A stretch of 64,000 nucleotides of DNA from Candidatus Krumholzibacteriota bacterium (GTDB lineage Bacteria > Krumholzibacteriota > Krumholzibacteriia > JAJRXK01). The notes beneath the pieces were generated by a model that was given only the letters and a program-made list of their open reading frames with translations, made no database searches and was not told where the DNA came from. Made by a program: the position numbers and the translations under genes. The stretch covers positions 1 to 64,000 of the forward strand of contig JAJDAC010000050.1 of assembly GCA_029262065.1 (NCBI GenBank), written 5' to 3'. Numbering within the stretch: the stretch's first letter is position 1; each line of letters starts with the position of its first letter. Positions 1 to 9,024 of this stretch are shown here, one piece after another.

Positions 1-1
1 C

Positions 2-550
2 GAGTACGGTATGTTGCCGCGCGCAACGAACGAGCGTACGCAGCGCGAAGCCATGCGTGGCAAGGTGGGCGGAAGAACTTCTGAAATCCAGCGCCTGATC
101 GGTCGCAGCCTGCGGGCCGTGGTCGACATGAGCGAGATGGGCGAGTTTACACTGACCATCGACTGTGACGTTATTGAAGCCGACGGCGGCACGCGTACCG
201 CCAGCATCACCGGCGCCAGCGTGGCGCTGTGGATTGCGTTGGAACGTATGCGGCGGCGGTTGAACCTTTCGGCGCACCCCATGAAAGATCATGTCTGCGC
301 GGTTTCGGTGGGCGTGGTCGAAGGAGAGTCGCGCATCGATCTGGAATACGTGGAGGACTCCGTGGCCGATGTGGACATGAACGTGGTGATGACCGGCAAG
401 GGCCAGTTCGTGGAAGTGCAGGGCACGGCCGAGGGTGGCACGTTCAACGACGGTGAATTGAACACCATGCTTGCGTTGGCCAAGGGCGGCGTGAACATCT
501 TGCACGACCTGCAGAAGCAGGCCTGTGAAGTGGCCCGGCAGGAACTGTAG
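2..550 (+). CDS. rph: Ribonuclease PH, C-terminal part (cut by window edge)
   Basis: The reading frame is open from the first bases and enters as E-Y-G-M-L-P-R-A-T, the conserved block of RNase PH, so the true start lies upstream of the window. RNase PH is a phosphate-dependent 3'-5' exoribonuclease that trims tRNA 3' ends. Visible family features are the R[13 protein letters not shown] helix, the T-I-D-C-D-V core strand, [11 protein letters not shown], and the [11 protein letters not shown] segment near the C-terminus. The stop lies 6 nt before the rdgB start, the classical rph-rdgB pairing. Family and role are secure; only the N-terminal part is missing. Confidence 0.95.
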   Translation, partial: EYGMLPRATNERTQREAMRGKVGGRTSEIQRLIGRSLRAVVDMSEMGEFTLTIDCDVIEADGGTRTASITGASVALWIALERMRRRLNLSAHPMKDHVCAVSVGVVEGESRIDLEYVEDSVADVDMNVVMTGKGQFVEVQGTAEGGTFNDGELNTMLALAKGGVNILHDLQKQACEVARQEL

Positions 551-556
551 GTTGCC

Positions 557-1189
557 GTGACTCGTCGTCTGGTTCTGGCTACCCACAACGCCGACAAGGT
601 GCGGGAGATGCGGCGATTGTTTGCCGACCTCCCGCTGTCGGACGTGGTATCGGCCGAGGAGATCAACGCACCCGACGTGGTAGAAGATGGGGACACCCTG
701 AAGGCAAACGCGTTGAAGAAGGCGCGGGAGATTGCGGCCGCCACGGGTGAGCTTTCGCTGGCTGACGACACCGGACTGATGGTCGACGCCTTGGATGGTG
801 CGCCGGGCGTCTACAGCGCGCGATACGCTGGTGAAGACGCGACCTACCAGGACAACTGCTCGAAGCTGGTGCGCGAGATGGCCGGCGTGGCCGACGGCAA
901 ACGAACCGCCCGGTTCGCCACGGTCATGGCCCTGGTGGATCCGCACTCGAAGCGGGAGTGGACGGTCGAGGGGGTGCTCGAGGGCACCATTCTGACCGAG
1001 GGTCGCGGCGATCGCGGATTTGGCTACGATCCCGTGTTCTTTGCCCCAGAAGCCGGCCAAACGCTGGCTGAGATGTCGATCGCCGAGAAGAACCAGATCA
1101 GCCACCGGGCGCGGGCGGCCACGGCCATGCACGCGGTACTGGCGGAATTGCTGGGTCTCAACGAGAATAGGGAGTCTTCCGGGTCCTGA
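557..1189 (+). CDS. rdgB: XTP/dITP (non-canonical purine NTP) pyrophosphatase
   Basis: A Ham1/RdgB-family house-cleaning enzyme of 210 residues, the usual family length. It hydrolyses XTP, dITP and ITP to monophosphates and pyrophosphate in the cytoplasm. Signatures are the N-terminal L-A-T-H-N-x-x-K-x-x-E-M nucleotide-binding loop, S-L-A-D-D-T-G-L with the metal-binding acids, G-V-Y-S-A-R-Y-A-G, and the C-terminal G-F-G-Y-D-P-V-F and K-N-x-I-S-H-R-A blocks. The start is GTG, 6 nt after the rph stop, implying co-transcription. tRNA-Pro follows 18 nt after the stop. Confidence 0.96.
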   Translation: MTRRLVLATHNADKVREMRRLFADLPLSDVVSAEEINAPDVVEDGDTLKANALKKAREIAAATGELSLADDTGLMVDALDGAPGVYSARYAGEDATYQDNCSKLVREMAGVADGKRTARFATVMALVDPHSKREWTVEGVLEGTILTEGRGDRGFGYDPVFFAPEAGQTLAEMSIAEKNQISHRARAATAMHAVLAELLGLNENRESSGS

Positions 1190-1207
1190 GGGACTCCACA
1201 ATCTGGT

Positions 1208-1283
1208 CGGGGCGTGGCGCAGTTGGTAGCGTACCTGCTTTGGGAGCAGGGGGTCGCCAGTTCGAATCTGGCCGCCCCGACCA
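1208..1283 (+). tRNA. tRNA-Pro (anticodon TGG)
   Basis: A complete cloverleaf can be drawn by eye. The acceptor stem CGGGGCG pairs with CGCCCCG. The anticodon stem CCTGC/GCAGG holds the loop TTTGGGA, with anticodon TGG. The T arm contains TTCGAAT, the discriminator is A and the CCA end is encoded. It lies directly behind rdgB and 20 nt before the next protein start, so it may share the rph-rdgB transcript. Confidence 0.97.
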
Positions 1284-1303
1284 CTCGTTCCCCATTGAGG
1301 CCC

Positions 1304-2008
1304 ATGGCTTCGCGTTCGTTCCTCATCTTGATCCTGCTGGCCGCCGCATGGGTACCCGTGCGAGGCGAATCACCGGCCGGGACTCGCATCCTGCGTACGG
1401 GTGTCTTTCACGGCAACGAGGTCCAGGCAGAATCCGGCGAACGATGGTTTGGCCTCGTGCGCAACGAAGACGGCCTTCGTCTGGTGGGCGCTCCAATCCA
1501 GGTTACTGCGGTCAACGACGCCGTCATGGATGAAGATCCCGACGAGCGCTCGGGCCGGGAAGTGCGGGTCGACCTGGAAGAAGACCCAATCGTCCTGTTA
1601 GCTGGATCAGACTGGTCGGACCGGCCCGTTCCGACGGTCGACTACGAGTGGAACTGGGAGGCCCCGGCCGAGCCGCTACAGGTGACGTTCGCAGGCAAGT
1701 CGTACGAGGTGTTGGCGGAGTGGGATGGCGATGGCCAGCCGTTCGGTTCAAAACCCTTGACCAACTTCCGTTTGCGCCTGCAAACAGAAGGCCGAACCCA
1801 AGATCTGGTGACGCCCGAATGGTGTTGTGACGAGGCGTTTCCTCGCGTCGTATGGGCGGGCGATCTGGATCAGGACGGCGCCCTCGATCTCCTCGTCGAG
1901 GCGAGCTACCACTACAACGTTTCGACCTACGTACTGTTCCTGTCGACGGCCGCTGTCGAGGGGGACCTTATGGGCAAGGTGGCCACGTTTACGTCCACGG
2001 GTTGCTGA
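1304..2008 (+). CDS. Exported protein of unknown function with one FG-GAP/VCBS-like motif
   Basis: The start chosen is the ATG that opens a clear signal peptide (M-A-S-R-S-F-L-I-L-I-L-L-A-A-A); the open frame runs further upstream only through tRNA-Pro. About 234 residues. The mature part is acidic with no catalytic motif. Near the C-terminus the stretch A-G-D-L-D-Q-D-G-A-L-D-L-L-V-E resembles the calcium-binding loop of FG-GAP/VCBS repeats, so an extracytoplasmic beta-structured protein is likely. It ends in a cysteine. The family is not recognised; no operon partner is evident and a hairpin follows about 110 nt later. Confidence 0.7.
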   Translation: MASRSFLILILLAAAWVPVRGESPAGTRILRTGVFHGNEVQAESGERWFGLVRNEDGLRLVGAPIQVTAVNDAVMDEDPDERSGREVRVDLEEDPIVLLAGSDWSDRPVPTVDYEWNWEAPAEPLQVTFAGKSYEVLAEWDGDGQPFGSKPLTNFRLRLQTEGRTQDLVTPEWCCDEAFPRVVWAGDLDQDGALDLLVEASYHYNVSTYVLFLSTAAVEGDLMGKVATFTSTGC

Positions 2009-2118
2009 CTGGGCCCGAACCGGATGTCATGCCCATTGACGCCAGGTAAGTCATAGCCCAGTGTTCCTCATCTACCCGACCTCGCCAGTCTGACGTTACC
2101 AACCTTCAACAATTGCCA

Positions 2119-2139
2119 AGCGGCGAACTTTGCGCCGCT
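2119..2139 (+). other. Hairpin in the leader of the next gene
   Basis: Perfect 7-bp inverted repeat AGCGGCG / CGCCGCT with a 7-nt loop, ending 3 nt before the ribosome binding site (CAGGAG) of the gene that starts at 2155. It has no following T run, so it may act as an mRNA leader structure or as a weak terminator for the preceding gene. Confidence 0.35.
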
Positions 2140-2154
2140 CAGCCAGGAGTTGTC

Positions 2155-2808
2155 ATGATCCGGTTCATGTTAATAGCCCTCGCACTCGCGGGGTTGCTCC
2201 CAACCATCGCGGTTGCCCAGGAAGAAACCCCGGCGACCACCGAAGAGGTCCGGCCCGTCACGGCCAGCGAGATCCTGAAGGCGATCCTGCTGCCCCGCGT
2301 GACGCAAGAGGCGCGGGATGTCGGCGTGGCCGAAGAAGACATTCGCGTGGTCCTCGAGGAATCGCGCCGTCGTCGCGTTCCGGCCGAACGTACGCAGGAA
2401 GTGTTCGAGGAAACCACGCGCGCGGCGAAAGAAAACGGACCCGTCGACAACTTCGGCGCGTTTGTTCAGGCCCGTCTAGATGAGGGACTGCGCGGCCGTG
2501 AACTGGCCGAAGCGATCCATGCCGAACACCGCGTGCGGGGCAAGGGAAAGGGATGGAAGGACAAGGATAAGAAACCCAAGAAACCCAAGAAGGCGGGCCA
2601 ACGATCCGATCACGACGACGGCGACGTGCACGAGCACGACGCTGATGACGGTCACAAGGAAACCCATGGCGATGCGCCGGCCAAGCCCGCGAGCAAGAAA
2701 GACAAGGGCAAGGATGACCAGGATAACAAGGGCAGGGGTCAGGTCAAAACTGACAAGGGCAAAGGCCAGGACAACAAGGGCAAGGGAAACAGCGGGGGTG
2801 GACTATGA
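2155..2808 (+). CDS. Exported protein with a lysine/aspartate-rich low-complexity tail
   Basis: The start at 2155 is supported by CAGGAG about 7 nt upstream and by the signal peptide M-I-R-F-M-L-I-A-L-A-L-A-G-L-L ending A-V-A-Q. The mature N-terminal half (residues ~20-120) is a predicted helical, charged domain. The last ~75 residues are a highly charged tail with repeated K-D-K-G-K-type runs plus a His/Asp patch, possibly binding metal or polyanion. The stop overlaps the following lipoprotein start by 4 nt (ATGA), so the two are translationally coupled. The family is not recognised. Confidence 0.72.
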   Translation: MIRFMLIALALAGLLPTIAVAQEETPATTEEVRPVTASEILKAILLPRVTQEARDVGVAEEDIRVVLEESRRRRVPAERTQEVFEETTRAAKENGPVDNFGAFVQARLDEGLRGRELAEAIHAEHRVRGKGKGWKDKDKKPKKPKKAGQRSDHDDGDVHEHDADDGHKETHGDAPAKPASKKDKGKDDQDNKGRGQVKTDKGKGQDNKGKGNSGGGL

Positions 2809-3128
2809 ACCGCGCACAGTTGGTAATGTTGTCGTTGCTTGCCGCTACATTGGTGGGTTGCGGTTCGTCGGATTCAACGGAGCAGCCGATTGAAAAAATG
2901 GTTCCGCAAGCCGATACGGCAACCGCGAAACTGAACACCGCCGATCAGGCGCGCGTGACCAAGGTAATAACGATTGCCAAGGAGATCCGCGCGAACGCCG
3001 CGCAGGCGCAGAGCATTCTGGAAAATCACGGCATGACGCTGCAGCAGTTCGAAGACGAGCTGTACGCGATATCGGCTGATGCCGATTTGTCGGCGGTCTA
3101 CAACGCGGCGTTGGATGCAGACGGGTAG
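2805..3128 (+). CDS. Small lipoprotein, DUF4168-like in appearance
   Basis: A 107-residue protein with a type II signal peptide and lipobox (L-V-G-C, lipidated Cys about position 19). The mature part is short and helical, with a Q-F-E-D-E-L-Y-A-I-S-A-D segment that resembles small periplasmic DUF4168-like helical proteins; that likeness is weak. It is coupled by a 4-nt overlap to the preceding exported protein, and the pair probably works together in the envelope. No catalytic residues are visible. Confidence 0.75.
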   Translation: MNRAQLVMLSLLAATLVGCGSSDSTEQPIEKMVPQADTATAKLNTADQARVTKVITIAKEIRANAAQAQSILENHGMTLQQFEDELYAISADADLSAVYNAALDADG

Positions 3129-3173
3129 CACGTAGGCGCACCCAGGTGGGACCCACTTCAGGAAAGCTGCGCA

Positions 3174-3361
3174 TCAGGCCTCAGGAACATAGTCGATCGC
3201 CTGAATGACCTCGACCATCTTCGGGCCGTCTGGTTTTCGTACTCACGTGGATGACGGCCGAGAATGCAAATAGCCTCGAAAGGCTCGTCCTTACCTTGAG
3301 CTTTGAGAATCTTCGCGATTCCACTGCGGGGAGCGGTGGTGGGATGTACCTCGTGTGAGAG
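3174..3361 (-). pseudogene. Possible frameshifted gene remnant
   Basis: On the minus strand one frame reads sensibly as E-V-H-P-T-T-A-P-R-S-G-I-A-K-I-L-K and on to R-H-P-R-E-Y-E-N. The text then continues in another frame as K-P-D-G-P-K-M-V-E-V-I-Q-A-I-D-Y-V-P-E-A followed by TGA. Joining the two through one indel would give a plausible ~60-residue C-terminal segment. No start codon or family was recognised. It lies immediately downstream of another damaged minus-strand gene, so this stretch looks like decaying sequence. Confidence 0.3.
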
Positions 3362-3363
3362 CG

Positions 3364-3759
3364 CTACTCGCGGCTGCAAACCAGATCGCACGACGTCTGG
3401 GCGCACGCAGTGAACTTGCCTTCAAGGAAGGTCGCTACCGCATCGAAGGACGAACCTATCTGCTCGGTGGTGTTGGTAAAGGCGTTTCTGCACGCAGTCC
3501 CGTCCGCCGCCGCGACCTGAGTGCACTCGCTTAAAGTGCCGCCGCTCGAGATGCAGTCCTCGTAGGCGCCGCTGTTCACCTGCCAATAGCAACCCGCGGG
3601 CGTCTGGGATGGGCAATCGAAGTCTGGCGGTACGGGTACCGAGAGATCGCATTACGGGTTCAGGATCGATGGTTGCGACGACGTTTGGGCGGGTGCCGAG
3701 AGAATTGCCAGTCCCACGATGATCATGAGAACTTGAAGGCTTCGGCTGGACTGTAGCAT
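3364..3759 (-). pseudogene. Exported Cys-rich protein interrupted by an in-frame TAA
   Basis: An ATG at 3759 opens a signal peptide (M-L-Q-S-S-R-S-L-Q-V-L-M-I-I-V-G-L-A-I-L, then S-A-P-A-Q). The frame then meets TAA at 3654-3652, codon 36. It continues in the same frame for 95 further residues containing eight cysteines and stops at 3364. The total of 132 codons fits one intact gene with a single nonsense mutation. A sequencing error or recoding are the alternatives. The mature part is a small disulfide-rich domain of unknown function. Confidence 0.6.
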
Positions 3760-3881
3760 TTGATGCTCCCCGGAGAATGACGAGTCTGTGGAAATTATGC
3801 TAGTTGGCGTACGTCCAAGTCAGGGAGCGAACTGCTCCTGCCACCCGTGCGGCGATGGAATGGTCCGTCGGCAGTCGGTTA

Positions 3882-5942
3882 CTATTTCGGCACGGCTGCC
3901 TGCAACACCAACGCGGTCTTCTCGAAATCGTGGACCTTCCGCACGGACGAATCCATGGACCCCAACCGCTGACCTCGGCTGGTCCCGGCCTTGAGGGTGA
4001 TGGTCCGATTTAGCACTACCTCGTCGCCGTCCACTGCAACCGAGGCCTTGTAGTGAAACCGATGCGCAAGAGTGTCAACTGGCCGAACCGGCTGAATGCT
4101 GGACCATCCCTCGGGCAGTGGCATGCGACACTCATATACCATGGTTATCCCATACGGCACATGAAACGGCGTACGATCGGGTCCGGACCAGTCTTCCAGG
4201 AACGGCTTTCCGAATACGATTTCGGCCGGCAATACCCAGGTGTCGCCCGAGGCCGGCGGCAAGAGTGATGTGCTGAAGGACCCCGACATGGCGACGGCCG
4301 TTTCGTCGTTCTCGTCGGCTGCGCTTTGGTCGGCTGCGCTCAGGACCGCTACATTCGCGATCCGCCTGTCCAGGTACTCGTTCAGTCGCTCCTGCGGGTC
4401 TTCGTAGCGTCGCTTCAGGTTGATGAGTCGGTTGAAGCCCCAAGAAGCGAGCTCGATTTCGGCTTCGGGGTTGCCGGGTTGCATGCGCACCAGCTCTGTC
4501 AGCGTACCTCCCATGGCGTCCGGATCGCCCGGTGTATCAACGAATTCCTGCCAAGGTTGTTGAGCTACTCGTCGCAGATAGAGCGGGACGAACGTCGGGG
4601 CGTGGTACTCGGCTTCCCGCCATAGTTTTTCCTGGAGGTCGTCATTCTTCTCTTCCAGCCCACGGAAGATGCGAAACGCAGGGACCTTGCGCAGGCCATG
4701 CGGGAGGATGCCGGGAGGACAGCTTCGACAGGATGGATTGAACCAGCGCGGGGTGTTGCCCAGTTGGACCAGCACGTCGGAAAACTGCCAGAGTCCAGGA
4801 TTGGTCTCGTCCAGTTCGCCCCAGAACGCGTTGCGCGCAAACGAAATGTTTGCCGGCAGTCTCAGTGACCGCATGAGGCTGGCCAGTAGGAAACCCTTCT
4901 CCAAGGAAGTTGCGTTGCGGCTCTTCAACGTCTTGCTAGGTCTTCGAAGGCTGTCGTCCAACTCCTGTGACTCGATGAGCAGGATTTCATCGCGCACAAA
5001 CCGGTAGAGGGCATCGGTTCGCAAGTTGGGGTCGCTGATACCAGCCACTATCGTTTCGGCCTGAGCACGAATTTCCTTGTTGGGGGCGACGTACTTGTCA
5101 ACTTCGCCTTCCATGTTGGCGGCGGTTTGGCTCCACGACTTGTTGAAGATCCATCCGAAGTTCTTGCTGTAGCTACCCCGATAGGACAGCCACACGTGCG
5201 GCTCGCGTCGCGCGTAGGGCAGCATGAACGAATCGGATGCAATGGCTGCGATGTCGCGGTACTCGACACGGACCACCGCTGGCGCACCATTCAGTTTCTT
5301 GAGAACCTTTGCATCGCGTTTGTTATCGGGGACGTTTTTCATGAGCAGCCGATAACCCAGGATTCCGTCGGTGCTCAAGGTCACGTGCCCCACCTTGACC
5401 GGATAGGGTTGGGACAAGCCGATGCTGTAGGTGAATGGAGCTTCCTCGTGATCGACCATGTACGACAGCCCCAGAATGTCGCCCGGCTGGGCCTGGGTGA
5501 ACGCAAAAACGACGCTGCCGGGAACATCGTCCTTCATCTGACGAACTCGGATGCTTTCGTCCGCGATCCACTCGAAAGTGTCGTCTTGGCGCAGGACCCA
5601 TGCTTTGGCCATGTTCACTTCGCCATAGATGGAATCGAAGGTCTGCGTAGCGACGTGTTCGGCCGAGGGATCGGCGACGTAGGTAATACGGTTGACTCCC
5701 AGGTTGAGGCCCTTCTTCTGGGTGGCGTTGAATAGAACGGTGTCATACAGGATGAGCGCACCATCCGCGCCCTCGATCGAGGGGCCTTCCCTCGCTAGCA
5801 GCTTGGCCACGACTTCGCGAACGTCTTTCTCCGAACGGCTGGAAATGCTCCAGCTGGCCCCGAGGGCTGTTTCACAGTTCAGCAACAAGATCAGACTCGA
5901 GATGAGTAGGCAGCGACTCACGGGGTACCTCGCTTCTTTCAA
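3882..5942 (-). CDS. DUF3857-type protein with a degenerate transglutaminase-like domain
   Basis: An exported protein of 686 residues with an N-terminal signal peptide (L-L-I-S-S-L-I-L-L-L-N-C). The layout matches its upstream neighbour: a DUF3857 beta domain (residues ~60-290), a transglutaminase-like core (~310-450) and a C-terminal beta domain. The catalytic triad is not recognisable. The G-D-C-K position reads N-A-T-S-L-E-K, the His strand lacks His, and the usual W-x-D-P reads W-F-N-P-S-C. It probably binds peptide or a partner rather than catalysing. It is encoded 9 nt after the active-looking paralogue, so both are co-expressed in the envelope. Confidence 0.8.
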   Translation of the reverse strand: MKEARYPVSRCLLISSLILLLNCETALGASWSISSRSEKDVREVVAKLLAREGPSIEGADGALILYDTVLFNATQKKGLNLGVNRITYVADPSAEHVATQTFDSIYGEVNMAKAWVLRQDDTFEWIADESIRVRQMKDDVPGSVVFAFTQAQPGDILGLSYMVDHEEAPFTYSIGLSQPYPVKVGHVTLSTDGILGYRLLMKNVPDNKRDAKVLKKLNGAPAVVRVEYRDIAAIASDSFMLPYARREPHVWLSYRGSYSKNFGWIFNKSWSQTAANMEGEVDKYVAPNKEIRAQAETIVAGISDPNLRTDALYRFVRDEILLIESQELDDSLRRPSKTLKSRNATSLEKGFLLASLMRSLRLPANISFARNAFWGELDETNPGLWQFSDVLVQLGNTPRWFNPSCRSCPPGILPHGLRKVPAFRIFRGLEEKNDDLQEKLWREAEYHAPTFVPLYLRRVAQQPWQEFVDTPGDPDAMGGTLTELVRMQPGNPEAEIELASWGFNRLINLKRRYEDPQERLNEYLDRRIANVAVLSAADQSAADENDETAVAMSGSFSTSLLPPASGDTWVLPAEIVFGKPFLEDWSGPDRTPFHVPYGITMVYECRMPLPEGWSSIQPVRPVDTLAHRFHYKASVAVDGDEVVLNRTITLKAGTSRGQRLGSMDSSVRKVHDFEKTALVLQAAVPK

Positions 5943-5951
5943 CGTTTCAGG

Positions 5952-7958
5952 CTATCGCCCCTCGACAGTCGTCAGTTCCAGGGAAAGGAACTTGTTCTCG
6001 GCCTCGTGGGCACGATCCAGGGCTTCTACCAGTGGGATCAGTTGTTCGGGCGGCAGGATTTCATGCGACCAGACAATTTCTCGGGACAGGTGCAAGACGT
6101 TCTCTTCCTGCCAGGCTCGGCGAGTCCAGGTAAGTCCCTGAACCTCAATTCGCAGGTCTTCTACGGGACGTAGATTCACGCCAGGTGGTAGGCGGATCTT
6201 CCATTCCTCGATTCGGGCGGGAAGAAAACGCAGATCGATCGGCGTGACTCGGTCGGTCAGATACAGACGGCGCTCGGGCAGGGGAACCAGTATCCGGGGC
6301 AGGAACAGTTCGTTCTTGCCCCGCGGCAACGTGGAGGTGGTTTTTGCCGATAGCTGGCACTCGATGTCGGCACGCCAATCATCGAGCGACACGACACTGG
6401 CCGATATCGCCTGCGCCGATACGCTCTTGGGAAGCAGGCGCTTGGAGATCATGGCGGCTTGCTGAGTCTTGGTGGCGAACAGCGCCTTGATTCTCACGCC
6501 CAGCGCGGTCGATCCAGCGCAGCGCTCGGAGAGTTCGAAGCTGATTTCGCCATTCTGGTGGAGCTCGCCGTTCAGTCGCAGGCGCACCGGGCTGGGTGCC
6601 CACAGGTCGGTAGGAATTCTGCGAATCTCGGCACCGGTGGGGCGAAGTACTACCACTGGCCAAGCTGCGTTCTGATCGGGCACAACGCCAGCGGGACAGC
6701 CGTCGTACGTAGGATCCAGCCACAGCCCATCCTTGCCGTCGTTGGCCCACACCGTGAAATGGTTGAATTGCGTCATGTTGGGAATCGATGCGTCGTAGGG
6801 TCCAGCACTGCGGGTTCTTACCAGCACCGGGAACGCCTCGATGTCCACTTCCCGCAGCATTGTGATCAACAGGGTGCTGAGGCCTTTACAGTCTCCGTAA
6901 CCACTGTCGTGCACTTCCTTGGCGGGCCGTGGGATGATTCCATCCAACCCCTCGAACAGTCCCAGGTAGCGACAGCTCTTTTGCACGTGCGTGTAGAGCT
7001 CGTTGATCCGGTCCTTGGGATCTTCCAGGTTCGCCACAACCGATTTGGCCGTGCGAGTGATCTCTTCGTTGCTCTCGAAGACCTCGTCGATCCGATTCAG
7101 GTAGCGCTGGCCCACGGCCTCCCAGCTGGTTCCCGACGCGAATGCCTGATCCGGGTATTCTTTTCCAAACGAAGTAACGTGCGGCGTGATGACTACCGAT
7201 TCACTAGGCACCCCGTACGAGAGTTGTTCGTAGCGATGGGGCTGGAGGTCGCGCATGCGCCAGGAATAGATTTTGCGCCTGCCGTTCTCATCGATGGATT
7301 CTTCTACGCGCGAAACCAGATTGCTCGGCCCGCGCCGACCGATCACGAGGGTGTGACTGCTCGGAAGCTCCAAAGTAAACCGTGATTGCGCGCACGGCGC
7401 ATCGTAGCCGCCGAATTTCCAGGTGGGGAGCCCATGCACGCCTTTGTACTCGTATTCCTGCTCAATCCAGACGCGATCTCCTGCGCGCAGCCCGGGAATG
7501 ACCGCGTACGACTGTACGGCGTCGAAAGTGAATACAAGCCCGTCCTGGGACGATCGCTTGACCCACTGCAGGTCCCCTTTGTCAAACTTCTGGTGTCGCC
7601 CGTCGGCCGATTCCACTTCGACTTTTATGCCCTTGAACCTGCGAATCGGCCCGTCGTAGGCGCCTACCCGGGCAACCGATTCTACTCCGCGCGCATTCCG
7701 TAGCCAGTACTCCTGGCCCCGGCGCACGCGCCCGTGGATACCATCACTCTTGGGCTTGTACTCGCCTTTGAAGTGCTCCCACTCGCTCAACACCAGGACC
7801 GAGGCATCGGGATGCGCGCGGGCAAAGGCGTCGAGCTGCTCGGATGTCATGCGAGGATTGTCGTCTTTGGCCCACACAGCGCTGCTGGACGGGGCCATGC
7901 AAATGAAGGGCGCAATAAGGGTCAGGATCAGGAATGCAAGCCTGGGCGGGCGGGGCAC
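5952..7958 (-). CDS. DUF3857 and transglutaminase-like cysteine protein, exported
   Basis: 668 residues starting at GTG 7958, with AGGAGTGA just upstream and an N-terminal signal sequence. It has a DUF3857 domain (~50-260) followed by a transglutaminase/protease-like core. The triad is intact: Cys357 in G-Y-G-D-C-K-G, His400 in Q-F-N-H-F-T-V, and Asp415 in L-W-L-D-P-T-Y-D-G. Such proteins are predicted periplasmic or surface proteins; substrates are unknown. It is the first gene of a two-gene unit with the degenerate paralogue 9 nt downstream, suggesting an active/inactive pair. Confidence 0.85.
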   Translation of the reverse strand: MPRPPRLAFLILTLIAPFICMAPSSSAVWAKDDNPRMTSEQLDAFARAHPDASVLVLSEWEHFKGEYKPKSDGIHGRVRRGQEYWLRNARGVESVARVGAYDGPIRRFKGIKVEVESADGRHQKFDKGDLQWVKRSSQDGLVFTFDAVQSYAVIPGLRAGDRVWIEQEYEYKGVHGLPTWKFGGYDAPCAQSRFTLELPSSHTLVIGRRGPSNLVSRVEESIDENGRRKIYSWRMRDLQPHRYEQLSYGVPSESVVITPHVTSFGKEYPDQAFASGTSWEAVGQRYLNRIDEVFESNEEITRTAKSVVANLEDPKDRINELYTHVQKSCRYLGLFEGLDGIIPRPAKEVHDSGYGDCKGLSTLLITMLREVDIEAFPVLVRTRSAGPYDASIPNMTQFNHFTVWANDGKDGLWLDPTYDGCPAGVVPDQNAAWPVVVLRPTGAEIRRIPTDLWAPSPVRLRLNGELHQNGEISFELSERCAGSTALGVRIKALFATKTQQAAMISKRLLPKSVSAQAISASVVSLDDWRADIECQLSAKTTSTLPRGKNELFLPRILVPLPERRLYLTDRVTPIDLRFLPARIEEWKIRLPPGVNLRPVEDLRIEVQGLTWTRRAWQEENVLHLSREIVWSHEILPPEQLIPLVEALDRAHEAENKFLSLELTTVEGR

Positions 7959-8070
7959 AGATCACTCCTTGGCTGCGGTGACCCAAAGTGTACGCCGGTC
8001 GGGCGCCGCTATTCCTCGCCCTCGAGCTGCGAGAACAGACACGCCGACCGCTCAACCACCGACGCCCAGC

Positions 8071-8994
8071 TCAGGGCGCGGGCCCAGAATTCAGGCAATC
8101 GATGAGGTCGTTAACCGAGACATTCAATACTCCGTCCACGACGATACCCCACACCAGCGAAATCGTGCCGGGGCGCACCGGGATGGTGGCCGGTGATTCG
8201 AACGAGAGTGCTCGACCCACGTTGGTATCGACGATCGTGATTTCGATGGAGTCGTCAGTAGAAGCGGGGTCTCCAAACGAGAGGGCCCAACCATTTACAT
8301 CCGTTTCGGAGTCAGCCGACTCGCAGATGGACTCCGACTGAACGGCCAGATCGACCCCGAAGGTCCGCGAGTTCAAGGGATAGCACATCGGGAAATCTGT
8401 CGATGAGGCCGTGACCTGAATACCTTCGAGGAACCGCTCGTCGGGGCTCGCCCCTGCAATGGCATCGCATTCCCAAAACAGGGCCGTGACGATCCCCGCG
8501 CTCGCTGCCGAGCTTGTGGCGGCGAAGGCATCGCCGTTTGTCTGATCATCTTGATTCGCCAGATAGTCGTCCCAGATCGCCACGCTTCCGCCGGCAGTGC
8601 CGGAGGTCGCCGGACAGGCGTGAATGATCAAGCCTTCGATGTCCTCGTTGGCGACGACAAGTGGCATCTCGACGTTGATCAGAGGGAACCAGTTGTCGGC
8701 CTTGGCCGTCGGCGGATCATCGGTGAAGAGCAGGAGCTCGGAGCCTTCCGGGACATCGATCGAAAACGCTCCGTCCGTCCCCGTCATGACGGCGTCGGTG
8801 TATTCCGTGTCGAGGAGCGACACCAGCACACCCTGCGCGATGGTCGCGTCGTCGACGTTGACCACGATCCCCTGCACGGTCACGAGCGTCACGTCGCCGC
8901 CCACGATTTCATCATCATCACAACCGACGCCGAAAGGTGGCATCGAGAGCAGCAGCAGAGCCGCGAGTCTGGTTCCGAGGTGAGTCTTCGTCAT
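8071..8994 (-). CDS. Lipoprotein with a carboxypeptidase-regulatory-like beta domain
   Basis: 307 residues. A type II signal peptide ends in F-G-V-G-C followed by aspartates. Residues ~35-110 read as a transthyretin-like carboxypeptidase regulatory fold (V-Q-G-I-V-V-N-V-D-D-A, then T-D-G-A-F-S-I-D-V-P-E-G). The rest is an unrecognised beta-rich region. The start is supported by AAGGAG upstream. It sits 30 nt behind the beta-barrel gene in a minus-strand block with two kinases, suggesting a surface-displayed partner of the barrel. Confidence 0.75.
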   Translation of the reverse strand: MTKTHLGTRLAALLLLSMPPFGVGCDDDEIVGGDVTLVTVQGIVVNVDDATIAQGVLVSLLDTEYTDAVMTGTDGAFSIDVPEGSELLLFTDDPPTAKADNWFPLINVEMPLVVANEDIEGLIIHACPATSGTAGGSVAIWDDYLANQDDQTNGDAFAATSSAASAGIVTALFWECDAIAGASPDERFLEGIQVTASSTDFPMCYPLNSRTFGVDLAVQSESICESADSETDVNGWALSFGDPASTDDSIEITIVDTNVGRALSFESPATIPVRPGTISLVWGIVVDGVLNVSVNDLIDCLNSGPAP

Positions 8995-9024
8995 TGCAGT
9001 CAGCTCCTTGATTGGGGGGCGTGA

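Noticed and set aside
1214-1303. N-terminal extension of the exported protein through tRNA-Pro
   Set aside because: The in-frame start lies inside the tRNA; the signal peptide begins at 1304.
3422-3652. 76-codon minus-strand ORF in the damaged Cys-rich gene
   Set aside because: It is out of frame with the eight-cysteine domain and starts just past the TAA; the signal-peptide frame gives the better explanation.
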